From the NCBI GenBank assembly GCA_018385415.1, contig JAHAZA010000070.1, positions 1 through 64,000 of the forward strand: a stretch of 64,000 nucleotides of DNA, in the 5' to 3' direction. The position numbers were made by a program, and so were the translations under genes. Source of the stretch: Treponema sp. Its GTDB lineage: Bacteria; Spirochaetota; Spirochaetia; Treponematales; Treponemataceae. The notes under the pieces were generated by a model. That model was not told the origin of the DNA. It made no database searches and worked only from the letters and a program-made list of their open reading frames with translations. Every line of letters begins with the position of its first letter. Positions within the stretch are counted from its first letter, which is position 1. This document shows positions 43,528-51,562 of the stretch, piece by piece.

Positions 43528-43550
43528 TAGATTCAAATTATTTTAATCTA
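43528..43550 (+). promoter_or_regulatory. Hairpin just before the clpC Shine-Dalgarno
   Basis: TAGATTCAAA (43528-43537) can pair with TTTTAATCTA (43541-43550) with one mismatch and a 3-base loop. It ends at the AAGGA of clpC and has no T-tract, so it is not a terminator; a translational or protein-binding role is possible. Confidence 0.35.
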
Positions 43551-43564
43551 AGGATTGAATATAT

Positions 43565-46159
43565 ATGAACGGTTTATCTCCTCGCGCTCAGAGACTTCTT
43601 GTTGCATTGGCACAGGATGAAGGAAGAAAAAGCGGTAGTGCTTATCTTCTGCCTGAACATGTAATTCTTGCATTATTGAAAAATGCAGATTCAGTAGGTT
43701 ACACACTTCTGCTTACAATGAATGTAAATGTTCTTAACTTTCAGCTGGCTCTTGAACAGAGTCTTATTCCTGCAAAAAATGTTTCTGCTGTAATGTATGA
43801 ACTTCCACCAAGCAGACGACTTTCTGTAATGCTTGATAATGCACGTCTTGAATCAGAAACATTAGGTGACAGCTATATTGGTACAGAACATTTCCTTCTT
43901 GCCGCAATTAAAGAGGAAAGAAGTATTACAAACAGATATTTCCTTCGCTCTGGGCTTTTTATTGATTCCATTCGTCCATTAATTACAGAGGCGAGAAGGC
44001 AAACTGAATCAAGTGCAACAGCAAAAGGTGAGAAGAAACTTGAAAATTCTCTTCTTTCAGATCTTCTTGGTGTAGATTATAAAGGGGAATTAGAAGAAAC
44101 AGCTTCAATTGGTTCTGAAAAAGTAAATAAAGATAAATCCTCAAAACAAGAAAAGAAAGAATCTGTACTTTCAGAATATTCTCGGGATATGACAGAACAG
44201 GCTCGTAATGAAAATTGTGATCCTGTAATTGGTCGTTCAAAAGAAATCGGAAGGGTTATTCAAATTCTTTCACGACGTACTAAAAATAATCCGCTTTTGA
44301 TTGGAGAACCAGGTGTCGGAAAAACAGCAATTATTGAAGGTTTAAGTCAGGTAATAGTAAGAGGCGAAGTTCCTTATAACCTTTTAAGAAAGCGGATTTT
44401 AGTTTTGGATCTTGGTGCATTAATTGCTGGAACTAAATACCGTGGAGATTTTGAAGATCGTCTCAAAAAAATAATGAATGAAGTAAAAGAAGATAAGAAT
44501 ATTCTCCTTTTTATTGATGAGATTCATACGATTATAGGAGCTGGTGGGCAAGCAGGTCAGCTTGATGCTTCGAATATGTTAAAGCCAGCATTAAGTCGCG
44601 GTGAAATTCAGATTATTGGTGCTACAACAAATAAAGAATATAGAAAGTATCTTGAAAAAGATTCTGCATTTGAAAGAAGATTTCAGATTGTACGTGTTGA
44701 TGAACCTGATGATTCTGAAACTTTTAAAATTCTTTCAGGTGTTCAAAAGAAATATGAGGATTTTCATAATGTAAAATATCTTGATGATGTAATTCCTCTT
44801 ATTGTAAAACTTTCGCATAGGTACATTCCTGAAAGATTCTTACCTGATAAAGCAATTGATATTCTCGATGAAACTGGTGCACAGAAAAAAATTCAGGAAG
44901 AAGCACGCCCTTCGGAACTTGCTGAAATTGAAAAAAATATTGAAGCCCTGATTGAAGAAAAAAAGAATCTTGTTAAAAATCAGAATTATGAACAGGCCGC
45001 TTTAGTTCGCGATAAAGTTCTTACATTAAAACAGAAGCTTGAAGTTTTTAGTGAATACTGGAAACAAAATAATGGTAAAATGCGGAAAGAGGTTACTACA
45101 CAGGATGTTTGCCATGTAATCAGTCAGATGACAGGAATTCCTGTTGAAGAACTGGATGTATCCCAGGTTGAACGTTTAATTCATATGGAAGATGAACTTC
45201 ATAAAACTGTGATTGGTCAGAATGAAGCTATCAAATTGATTTCAAGTGCAGTACGAAGAAATAAAGCCGGTATTTCAAGCAGTAAACGTCCTATTGGATC
45301 ATTTGTTTTCCTTGGACCTACAGGTGTTGGTAAAACAAAACTTGCAAAGACACTGGCAAAATTCCTCTTTGGTACTGAAGATTCACTTATAAGAATTGAC
45401 ATGTCAGATTTTATGGAACGTCATACTGCAAGCCGTTTAACAGGTGCACCTCCAGGATATGTTGGATACGAAGAAGGTGGATTGCTTACAGAAAAGATCC
45501 GTCAGCATCCATATTCTGTTATTCTCTTTGATGAAATTGAAAAAGCTCATCCAGATGTATTTAACCTTATGCTTCAAATTCTTGAAGAAGGTGAATTGAG
45601 TGATAGTTTTGGACATAATGTAAGTTTCAAAAATACAGTTATCATTATGACAAGTAATGCAGGTGCCCGTGAAATTGTATCACAGGGAAAAATTGGTTTT
45701 AACGATGCAGAGGAAAAAGCTGATGAACTGGATTACGAAGAAATAAAAGCAAGTGCTGTGATGGAACTTAAAAAAATTATGAGTCCAGAACTTATCAATC
45801 GTATTGATGATCTTATTGTCTTTGGTGGATTGTCACAGGAAGAAATTGGTCAGATTCTTGAAGTTCAGCTTAACGAACTTAACGATATTCTTGTTGAAAA
45901 AGGTCTTAAGATGACTGTAAAACCAAAAGCAAAGCAATATATGATTGAAAATGGGTATGATCCTGAAATGGGAGCTCGTCCAATGCGTCGAATGCTTCAG
46001 CGGGAGGTTGAAGATCCATTAAGTATTCTTGTTCTTAGAAAGGACATTGAAGCTAGTGATGAAATTATTGTTGATTCAGACGGTCAGTCAATTGAGGTAA
46101 AGTTTAAAAAACCTAAAAAGACTGCAAAAAAAATTGTAGTGAAACAATTAAGCGAATAA
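43565..46159 (+). CDS. clpC: ClpC-type AAA+ unfoldase
   Basis: An 864-residue Hsp100. N-domain repeats 1-145 (LSPRAQRLLVALAQDEG; HFLLAAIKEERS). First AAA module with Walker A GEPGVGKTA (about 247-255) and Walker B ILLFIDEIHT. A central UVR-like insert (EKKNLVKNQNYEQAALVRDKV, about 461-482) marks ClpC rather than ClpA/ClpB. Second AAA module with Walker A GPTGVGKTKLAK and Walker B VILFDEIEKAHPDV. The GKIGF loop (about 710) fits ClpP docking. It unfolds substrates for ClpP; in Bacillus, McsA/McsB supply phosphoarginine-marked substrates. It lies 46 bases after the McsB homologue. Confidence 0.95.
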   Translation: MNGLSPRAQRLLVALAQDEGRKSGSAYLLPEHVILALLKNADSVGYTLLLTMNVNVLNFQLALEQSLIPAKNVSAVMYELPPSRRLSVMLDNARLESETLGDSYIGTEHFLLAAIKEERSITNRYFLRSGLFIDSIRPLITEARRQTESSATAKGEKKLENSLLSDLLGVDYKGELEETASIGSEKVNKDKSSKQEKKESVLSEYSRDMTEQARNENCDPVIGRSKEIGRVIQILSRRTKNNPLLIGEPGVGKTAIIEGLSQVIVRGEVPYNLLRKRILVLDLGALIAGTKYRGDFEDRLKKIMNEVKEDKNILLFIDEIHTIIGAGGQAGQLDASNMLKPALSRGEIQIIGATTNKEYRKYLEKDSAFERRFQIVRVDEPDDSETFKILSGVQKKYEDFHNVKYLDDVIPLIVKLSHRYIPERFLPDKAIDILDETGAQKKIQEEARPSELAEIEKNIEALIEEKKNLVKNQNYEQAALVRDKVLTLKQKLEVFSEYWKQNNGKMRKEVTTQDVCHVISQMTGIPVEELDVSQVERLIHMEDELHKTVIGQNEAIKLISSAVRRNKAGISSSKRPIGSFVFLGPTGVGKTKLAKTLAKFLFGTEDSLIRIDMSDFMERHTASRLTGAPPGYVGYEEGGLLTEKIRQHPYSVILFDEIEKAHPDVFNLMLQILEEGELSDSFGHNVSFKNTVIIMTSNAGAREIVSQGKIGFNDAEEKADELDYEEIKASAVMELKKIMSPELINRIDDLIVFGGLSQEEIGQILEVQLNELNDILVEKGLKMTVKPKAKQYMIENGYDPEMGARPMRRMLQREVEDPLSILVLRKDIEASDEIIVDSDGQSIEVKFKKPKKTAKKIVVKQLSE

Positions 46160-46178
46160 TTGATATAATAGTAAAACT

Positions 46179-47483
46179 ATGAAAAACATTGAATTCTCCG
46201 ACTTTGGAAAAAAACTTTGTAGTGATTCCGGTATCCTCCAGCTTATGGATGATCTTGGGAAACCTCTTCCTAAAAATATACCAACATTTCAGCTTGGGGG
46301 AGGAAATCCGGCTTCCATTCCTGAAATTGAAAAGATGTATCGTGACCGTATGGAATACATCCTTAATCATGGAAATGATTTTGAAAACCTTATAGGTCGT
46401 TACGATTCTCCTCAGGGACGCATGTCTTTTATCGAAGATGTTGCCGAATATCTTTCGAATAAATTCGGGTGGAAAATTGGACCTGAAAATGTAGGAATTA
46501 CAAATGGAAGCCAGAGTGCTTTCTTCTACCTTTTTAATTTATTTTCGGGAACCTTCAGTAAAGAAAGAAAGAAAAAAACTATCGTTCTTCCTTTAGTTCC
46601 TGAATATATCGGATATGCAGATCAGGGACTAGAACCTGATGCTTTTGTGGGAATCCCTGCAACTTTCACAATGTTTGATAATCATACATTTAAATATAAC
46701 ATTAATTTTGAATTACTCGAAGATTATCTTGAAAATCACCATAATGTTGGAGCTTTATGTGTAAGTCGTCCTACAAATCCCACTGGAAATGTTCTTACAA
46801 ATAATGAAATTCATAAACTTTCAGACCTTGCAAAAAAATATGATATTCCACTTATGGTGGATAATGCATATGGATTACCTTGGCCTGATATTATTTTTGA
46901 TGATAACGCAATTCCATATTGGGATGAAAATGTCATTCTTTCAATGAGTCTTTCGAAGATTGGTCTTCCATCATTAAGAACTGGTATTATTATTGCAGAC
47001 TCAAGAATTATTACAGCACTTTCAAATTTAAATGCAATTGCAGCATTGGCTTCTGGAAGTGTAGGACAGGCAATTGCAGGTGCTTTGATTAAAGATGGTT
47101 CTCTTGTTGAGGCTGCAAAAAAATTTGTTAAACCATTTTATCTTAAGAAAAGTCTTTCTACTCAGCAATCAATTCACAAATACTTTAAGGAGTGCGATTA
47201 TTCTATTCACAAAAGTGAAGGTGCAATTTTCTTATGGTTATTGCTTAATGATTTATCAATTCCTACAAAAGAATTTTATCATAAGCTTAAAGAAAAAGGT
47301 GTTATTGTTGTTCCTGGAGAATATTTCTTCTTTGGTAATCCGGTTGACCTTTCACTCCCAAAGGTTGAGGAGCATCCTCATTATTCAAAATGTATAAGAA
47401 TGAATTATTCACGTCCAGAGAAAGAGGTCGATGAAGGTATTCGAATCATTTCTGAAGTATACAGGAAATATAGAAAAAACTAG
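46179..47483 (+). CDS. avtA: Valine-pyruvate aminotransferase family
   Basis: A 434-residue PLP-dependent class I/II aminotransferase. LGGGNPASIPE, the TNGSQSAFFYLFNLFSG stretch and the overall length match AvtA, which makes alanine and 2-oxoisovalerate from valine and pyruvate. PLP-site elements are VSRPTNPTGNV, DNAYG and the lysine in MSLSKIGLPSLRTG. Substrate-binding Arg is in CIRMNYSRP. It follows clpC closely on the same strand. It could alternatively act on another branched-chain or alanine-type substrate; the assignment is by sequence similarity to the E. coli protein. Confidence 0.88.
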   Translation: MKNIEFSDFGKKLCSDSGILQLMDDLGKPLPKNIPTFQLGGGNPASIPEIEKMYRDRMEYILNHGNDFENLIGRYDSPQGRMSFIEDVAEYLSNKFGWKIGPENVGITNGSQSAFFYLFNLFSGTFSKERKKKTIVLPLVPEYIGYADQGLEPDAFVGIPATFTMFDNHTFKYNINFELLEDYLENHHNVGALCVSRPTNPTGNVLTNNEIHKLSDLAKKYDIPLMVDNAYGLPWPDIIFDDNAIPYWDENVILSMSLSKIGLPSLRTGIIIADSRIITALSNLNAIAALASGSVGQAIAGALIKDGSLVEAAKKFVKPFYLKKSLSTQQSIHKYFKECDYSIHKSEGAIFLWLLLNDLSIPTKEFYHKLKEKGVIVVPGEYFFFGNPVDLSLPKVEEHPHYSKCIRMNYSRPEKEVDEGIRIISEVYRKYRKN

Positions 47484-47538
47484 AAAATTAAGAATTTGTA
47501 AGATATAATTTAAAGGTATAGGTAACTTTGAGGGTATT

Positions 47539-48150
47539 ATGATTAAAGTATTTTTACCATATGATGTTGTAAGAAATGATGCACTAAAACTTGCTCATAA
47601 GATTTATACTGAAGAAAATTTTGTTCCGGATGTAATGTATGTTTCTCTTCGTGGTGGAGCTTACATGGCAAATGTTATAAGTGAGTATTTTAAAATTGTT
47701 CGTAAAGATAAACATCCTGTTCTTTACGCAGCAATGGTTGCCCGTTCTTATTCCGGAGTAAGATCTCATGCAAAGGTAATGATTGATGGATGGACATATC
47801 CTCCAGAACGTCTTCGGCCAGGTGATAAAGTAATGCTTGTTGACGATATTTTTGATTCAGGAGATACAATTAACGCTCTTGCAGAAATTCTTCTTGATAG
47901 AGGAATTCCTCGTGAAGATCTTAAAATTGTAGTACATGATTATAAATATTTTACTTACAAAGAAAAACAGCATCCTGTTCAACCTGATTTTTATTCTAGA
48001 AAGATAGTAATTAATAATCCTGAAGAAGACAGATGGATTCATTATATGAGCCACGAACTTGTAGGATTAAGCCAGGAAGATCTTGAGGAATATTATTATA
48101 AACAGGATCCTGAACTTAGAAATATACTTGGTTCTATTTTAGGAAAATAA
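47539..48150 (+). CDS. Phosphoribosyltransferase-family protein
   Basis: A 203-residue type I phosphoribosyltransferase. The PRPP-binding motif is VMLVDDIFDSGDTI (about 99-112) and the pyrophosphate-loop region is YVSLRGGAYMANVI. The family includes hypoxanthine/xanthine-guanine enzymes and purine-operon regulators; the hood sequence here (ARSYSGVRSHAKVMIDGWTY) does not let me choose the base. A Shine-Dalgarno is weak (GAGGG at about 47530). It lies six bases before a surface-protein gene and 55 bases after avtA. Likely role: nucleobase salvage, which fits a host-dependent spirochete. Confidence 0.82.
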   Translation: MIKVFLPYDVVRNDALKLAHKIYTEENFVPDVMYVSLRGGAYMANVISEYFKIVRKDKHPVLYAAMVARSYSGVRSHAKVMIDGWTYPPERLRPGDKVMLVDDIFDSGDTINALAEILLDRGIPREDLKIVVHDYKYFTYKEKQHPVQPDFYSRKIVINNPEEDRWIHYMSHELVGLSQEDLEEYYYKQDPELRNILGSILGK

Positions 48151-48156
48151 CGAACA

Positions 48157-50292
48157 ATGAAAAAAATTAAACAGTTTTTTAAACTATTCTTGTCTCTCTA
48201 TTTATTTTCAAGTGCAAGTATTTTTGCTGATGTGAAGATTGTAAGTCCTGCAGTGGAAGTAAGCAAAATCTGGGCAAATAAACAGGTACTTGTGATTAAT
48301 GCAACTGAAGGTGAAGATGTATTCTATTCGTTTTCAGGAGAAGATCCTCTTAAAAGTGGATTTGTTTATGATGAACCTGTGTTGATTGATATTACTGGAG
48401 ATGTTGAACTTAAAATTTCCAGTGTAAACAAAAACCATCAGAGAAAAGATTATGTTTTAAATTATACTGTTGATGAATCATTGAATGATAAAATTACAAC
48501 ATTAGAAGAAAAATCTTTTATTAATAAATTAAATGAATCAGTCATTTATAATCTTGAATGTGGTCAGCATCTTGATATTCCCGAAACATTTAACTATGTA
48601 GTTTCATGTGTAACTGAAGATTATTCAATGGAAAAGGGCCGATCCATTTATGTTAATTCTGATTCGACATTAGATCGTTATGCTTCATTGGTTTTAAAAT
48701 CTTCCAGTAACTGTTTCTGGAATTATGTTATTCATGTTATCCCTGTTGTTAAAGGGGAATATACAAAAGCCGCCGTTCCTTTTGAAATCATTGAATGGTC
48801 AAAAATAAAATTCACTGATAATAAATTTATATATGCAATTGATGACAGCTGGTGGCAGCGTTCAGGTCAAATAATTGAAATAGACAGGTCTGTTCCACAT
48901 ATTATTAAATGGCAGCCTGTTGATTATGATCCTTTTAATCCCATTGTTTCTTACAATATTCCTGCAACTCCTGTAATTAAGTGTGAGTTGATGGAAAATT
49001 CAACAATAGAGCTTTCTCTCGAAGGAGATTCTAGTTATCGTTTTGCAAAAAACAAAAATGCAGTTGTATCGGCTCCGGCTGTTGGCTTGCATGAAAAAAT
49101 TGTTGTTGATGCATTCCCTGGAGAAAATTTTTCAACTCTATTACCATTGGATGTGTACTCTGAAAATGTTTATCAAGGACAGTTATTTGCTTTTGTTCAG
49201 TTGAATCGTAAAAAGCCGGCTATCCCTGAAATTGTCTTATCAGATATCAGCGATGTATGTAGAAATGATGTTTCCCTGTATATGAAAGCAGGCAAAGAAG
49301 AAGATATTATTAAATATTATATTCATGGACCTGTTACTCTTAATTTTGAACAGTTAACTCACAAATCTCCTATTGAACCAGCATTAAAAGTTGATTCACA
49401 GGCGTTTGTTAATTATGAAAATACAGAAATAAAACTTGTGGGTAAAGAGGATGTTCCTGTTTATTATAAGGTTTATGCCTACTCAGTTGATAAGTGGGAT
49501 AATGTAAGTTTTTTAAAAACAGTTGATGTTGTGATAGATAAATGCAATTATTTTATTAATCCAAAAAGTTCAGTGGATAATCCAGATGGAACTTATGATA
49601 AACCATTTAAAGATCTTTCTAAGCTTGAAGAAATTATCAACAACAACAACTGGTCAAATTTCTATCTTTATGGAAAAACTTCTGTTAATGAACTTAACTT
49701 GAATTTAAAACAGAACTTCCAGATAACCGGTGTTGATAAAGCTCAGGTAGAGTTTGGAGAAAATTCAGGATTATTTATTAATGGTGGAAGCTGTTCGTTA
49801 AATAATATTTTGCTAAAAAATACAGATTTATTAACAGGTTCTGATTCTATAATGATTAATGTTATTAATGGGACTTTACAGCTGAAAGATTGTGAACTTT
49901 CATTTACAAGAAATAAAAATGCAGTTCTTATTAATTCTATTCAGTCAATTGTAAATATTACAAATACTGGTTTAAGCTCAGTTGCTAATGACTATAGTTG
50001 TGTTATAAGCGGAATAAACTCAAAAATTACATTAAATAAATGTCGAGTTTCTACAGTTGCCACAACAAATGTAAATATTACTGTAAAAAATTCCAAACTT
50101 AATTTGTTAAATTCAAGTTGTTCACTTTCTGGTCTTAATAGTCGTATTGTTGAATTGTTTTCCTCTGAAGGTGTTTTATCTATGAATAATTTTACTGCAA
50201 AAAAGAATGGCCAAAATTCAAGCAGTGATATTGTATGGAAAGATGAAAACTCTAAAGTAACTGAGTCGAAGAATAAAGTTGTTGGATTTTAA
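48157..50292 (+). CDS. Exported protein with chitobiase-like domain and C-terminal beta-helix
   Basis: A 711-residue surface-type protein. Signal peptide 1-24 (LFLSLYLFSSASIFADV). Residues about 40-110 resemble the chitobiase/hexosaminidase C-terminal Ig-like domain (EGEDVFYSFSGEDPLKSG, VELKISSVN). A large beta-rich middle follows. From about 465 a DUF1565-like motif (INPKSSVDNPDGTYDKPFKDL) opens a right-handed beta-helix with repeats such as SCSLNNILLKNTDLL, GTLQLKDCELSFT and SKITLNKCRVST. Such beta-helices occur in adhesins, polysaccharide-binding and surface proteins. No lipobox or outer-membrane barrel is seen. It is cotranscribed with a phosphoribosyltransferase and rnhB. Confidence 0.8.
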   Translation: MKKIKQFFKLFLSLYLFSSASIFADVKIVSPAVEVSKIWANKQVLVINATEGEDVFYSFSGEDPLKSGFVYDEPVLIDITGDVELKISSVNKNHQRKDYVLNYTVDESLNDKITTLEEKSFINKLNESVIYNLECGQHLDIPETFNYVVSCVTEDYSMEKGRSIYVNSDSTLDRYASLVLKSSSNCFWNYVIHVIPVVKGEYTKAAVPFEIIEWSKIKFTDNKFIYAIDDSWWQRSGQIIEIDRSVPHIIKWQPVDYDPFNPIVSYNIPATPVIKCELMENSTIELSLEGDSSYRFAKNKNAVVSAPAVGLHEKIVVDAFPGENFSTLLPLDVYSENVYQGQLFAFVQLNRKKPAIPEIVLSDISDVCRNDVSLYMKAGKEEDIIKYYIHGPVTLNFEQLTHKSPIEPALKVDSQAFVNYENTEIKLVGKEDVPVYYKVYAYSVDKWDNVSFLKTVDVVIDKCNYFINPKSSVDNPDGTYDKPFKDLSKLEEIINNNNWSNFYLYGKTSVNELNLNLKQNFQITGVDKAQVEFGENSGLFINGGSCSLNNILLKNTDLLTGSDSIMINVINGTLQLKDCELSFTRNKNAVLINSIQSIVNITNTGLSSVANDYSCVISGINSKITLNKCRVSTVATTNVNITVKNSKLNLLNSSCSLSGLNSRIVELFSSEGVLSMNNFTAKKNGQNSSSDIVWKDENSKVTESKNKVVGF

Positions 50293-50304
50293 TCGAGGAT
50301 AGTT

Positions 50305-50910
50305 ATGTCACAGATTATAATTAATTGTGGGCTGGATGAAGCTGGCAGAGGTCCTCTTGCAGGCCCGGTAACTGCTGGAGCTGTAATTTTACCACCAGAT
50401 TTTCCACTTGAAATTTTAAATGATTCGAAAAAAATTTCAGAAAAGAAACGAGCTTCAGCAGAGCTTGTTATAAAAGAAAAAGCATTATGGGGACTTGGAG
50501 TTATCAATCACGATACAATTGATAAAATCAATATTCTTCAGGCCAGCATGCTTGCTATGAAAAATGCTTTCGATATGCTGATGATAAAATTTGATGATTG
50601 GGTTATAAATAATAATCTTGATCCTTCTGTTTATTGTCGTGAAAATATTTTATGTATTGCAGATGGAAATAAAATTCCACCTGTTGAAGCTAACTGTAAG
50701 TGTGAAGTAAAAGCTGATGCCAGATTTGAATGTGTAATGGCAGCAAGTATTATTGCAAAGGTTGCTCGTGATAATATTATGTTGGAATATGATAAGCTTT
50801 ACCCTCAGTATAATTACAAGCAGCATAAAGGTTATCCAACAGAGGCTCATCGAAAAATTTGTCGTGAACTTGGACCAAGTCCAATACAAAGATTAAGTTT
50901 CAGTTACTAA
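50305..50910 (+). CDS. rnhB: Ribonuclease HII
   Basis: A 201-residue enzyme that nicks RNA or single ribonucleotides in DNA-RNA hybrids. The GLDEAGRGPLAGPV motif supplies catalytic Asp and Glu (D10, E11), and ADGNKIP and MAASIIAKVARD supply the other acidic and basic residues. The C-terminal HKGYPTEAH loop is typical. GAGGAT precedes the ATG. It ends before a strong bidirectional terminator shared with the convergent PUR-domain gene. Confidence 0.95.
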   Translation: MSQIIINCGLDEAGRGPLAGPVTAGAVILPPDFPLEILNDSKKISEKKRASAELVIKEKALWGLGVINHDTIDKINILQASMLAMKNAFDMLMIKFDDWVINNNLDPSVYCRENILCIADGNKIPPVEANCKCEVKADARFECVMAASIIAKVARDNIMLEYDKLYPQYNYKQHKGYPTEAHRKICRELGPSPIQRLSFSY

Positions 50911-50938
50911 AAGTGTAGTGTAGAAAGTAAATATAGAT

Positions 50939-50980
50939 TAAAAAAAATGAACTGATGATTTTCATCAGTTCATTTTTTTT
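50939..50980. terminator. Bidirectional terminator between rnhB and the PUR-domain gene
   Basis: A perfect 12-bp stem ATGAACTGATGA (50947-50958) with TCATCAGTTCAT (50962-50973) around TTT, flanked by an A-run on the left and eight T residues on the right, so it works for both converging genes. Confidence 0.94.
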
Positions 50981-50982
50981 AA

Positions 50983-51411
50983 TTATTTATCGTCTGTTTT
51001 TCTTTTTGAAACAACATGTACTCTTCCGGTTTTTTTTACTTGAGAAGTAAATACTCTTTCAGTTTCACCATCTTTTGTTGATTTTCTCTTATAAACTTTT
51101 TTTGTATCAGAAGAAGCTGGTTTACGTCCGTATTTTGCTTCTTTAGCAGCTTTTTTTTCAGCAGCTTTTCTTGCTCTTTCTTTTTTTTCTTTGTCAATAA
51201 AAGAAAGGGAAGATTCAAGTCCTTTAAGGAATTTCTGCATATCTTCTGCAAAAATGGCAACCTGATGACGGTCAAAATCTACGCCTTCACCTTTTTTGCT
51301 TTCTACAATCTGGAGAAATACATCGCCTGAACGGTTTTCTTTTACATTAAAAAAATAAGATCTGTTGTCCAATACAATCTGAGTTGTATACAATTCACCT
51401 CTAATAGCCAT
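50983..51411 (-). CDS. PUR-domain DNA/RNA-binding protein (BpuR-like)
   Basis: A 142-residue protein. Residues about 3-70 (RGELYTTQIVLDNRSYFFNVKENRSGDVFLQIVESKKG) match the PUR-alpha-like DUF3276 domain seen in Borrelia BpuR and Bacteroidetes. A Lys/Arg/Ala-rich tail (about 73-142: KEKKERARKAAEKKAAKEAK) adds a long basic extension that would favour nucleic-acid binding. Borrelia BpuR acts as a transcription and translation modulator and controls its own mRNA. GGAGGTGG lies six bases before the ATG. It is a single gene between a terminator and a 7-bp inverted repeat. The specific symbol bpuR is not applied outside Borrelia. Confidence 0.85.
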   Translation of the reverse strand: MAIRGELYTTQIVLDNRSYFFNVKENRSGDVFLQIVESKKGEGVDFDRHQVAIFAEDMQKFLKGLESSLSFIDKEKKERARKAAEKKAAKEAKYGRKPASSDTKKVYKRKSTKDGETERVFTSQVKKTGRVHVVSKRKTDDK

Positions 51412-51427
51412 AGTTCCACCTCCGGTA

Positions 51428-51446
51428 AAGCATATGAATTATGCTT
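51428..51446 (-). promoter_or_regulatory. Hairpin before the Shine-Dalgarno of the PUR-domain gene
   Basis: AAGCATA (51428-51434) and TATGCTT (51440-51446) form a perfect 7-bp inverted repeat with a 5-base loop, a few bases before the GGAGGTGG Shine-Dalgarno on the minus-strand transcript. It has no T-tract. Confidence 0.45.
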
Positions 51447-51501
51447 GTATTAATTCCTTCCCTGATAATGTGTGGGGATTTATAAACTGAATATATCAGT
51501 T

Positions 51502-51561
51502 ATAAAAAAATTGTTCAATAATTCTGCTGAAAATTAGTGAATTTTCTGCAGAATTATTGAA
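51502..51561 (-). terminator. Long-stem terminator after the cysteine desulfurase gene
   Basis: TTCAATAATTCTGC (51514-51527) pairs perfectly with GCAGAATTATTGAA (51548-51561), one T-T mismatch follows, then a further 7 bp GAAAATT/AATTTTC around AGTG. On the minus strand it starts right after the stop and is followed by seven T residues (51504-51510). Confidence 0.9.
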
Positions 51562-51562
51562 A

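Noticed and set aside
51502..51561. The long AT-rich hairpin as a mobile-element terminal repeat
   Set aside because: It starts directly after a stop codon, ends in seven T residues and has no transposase nearby; it is a terminator.
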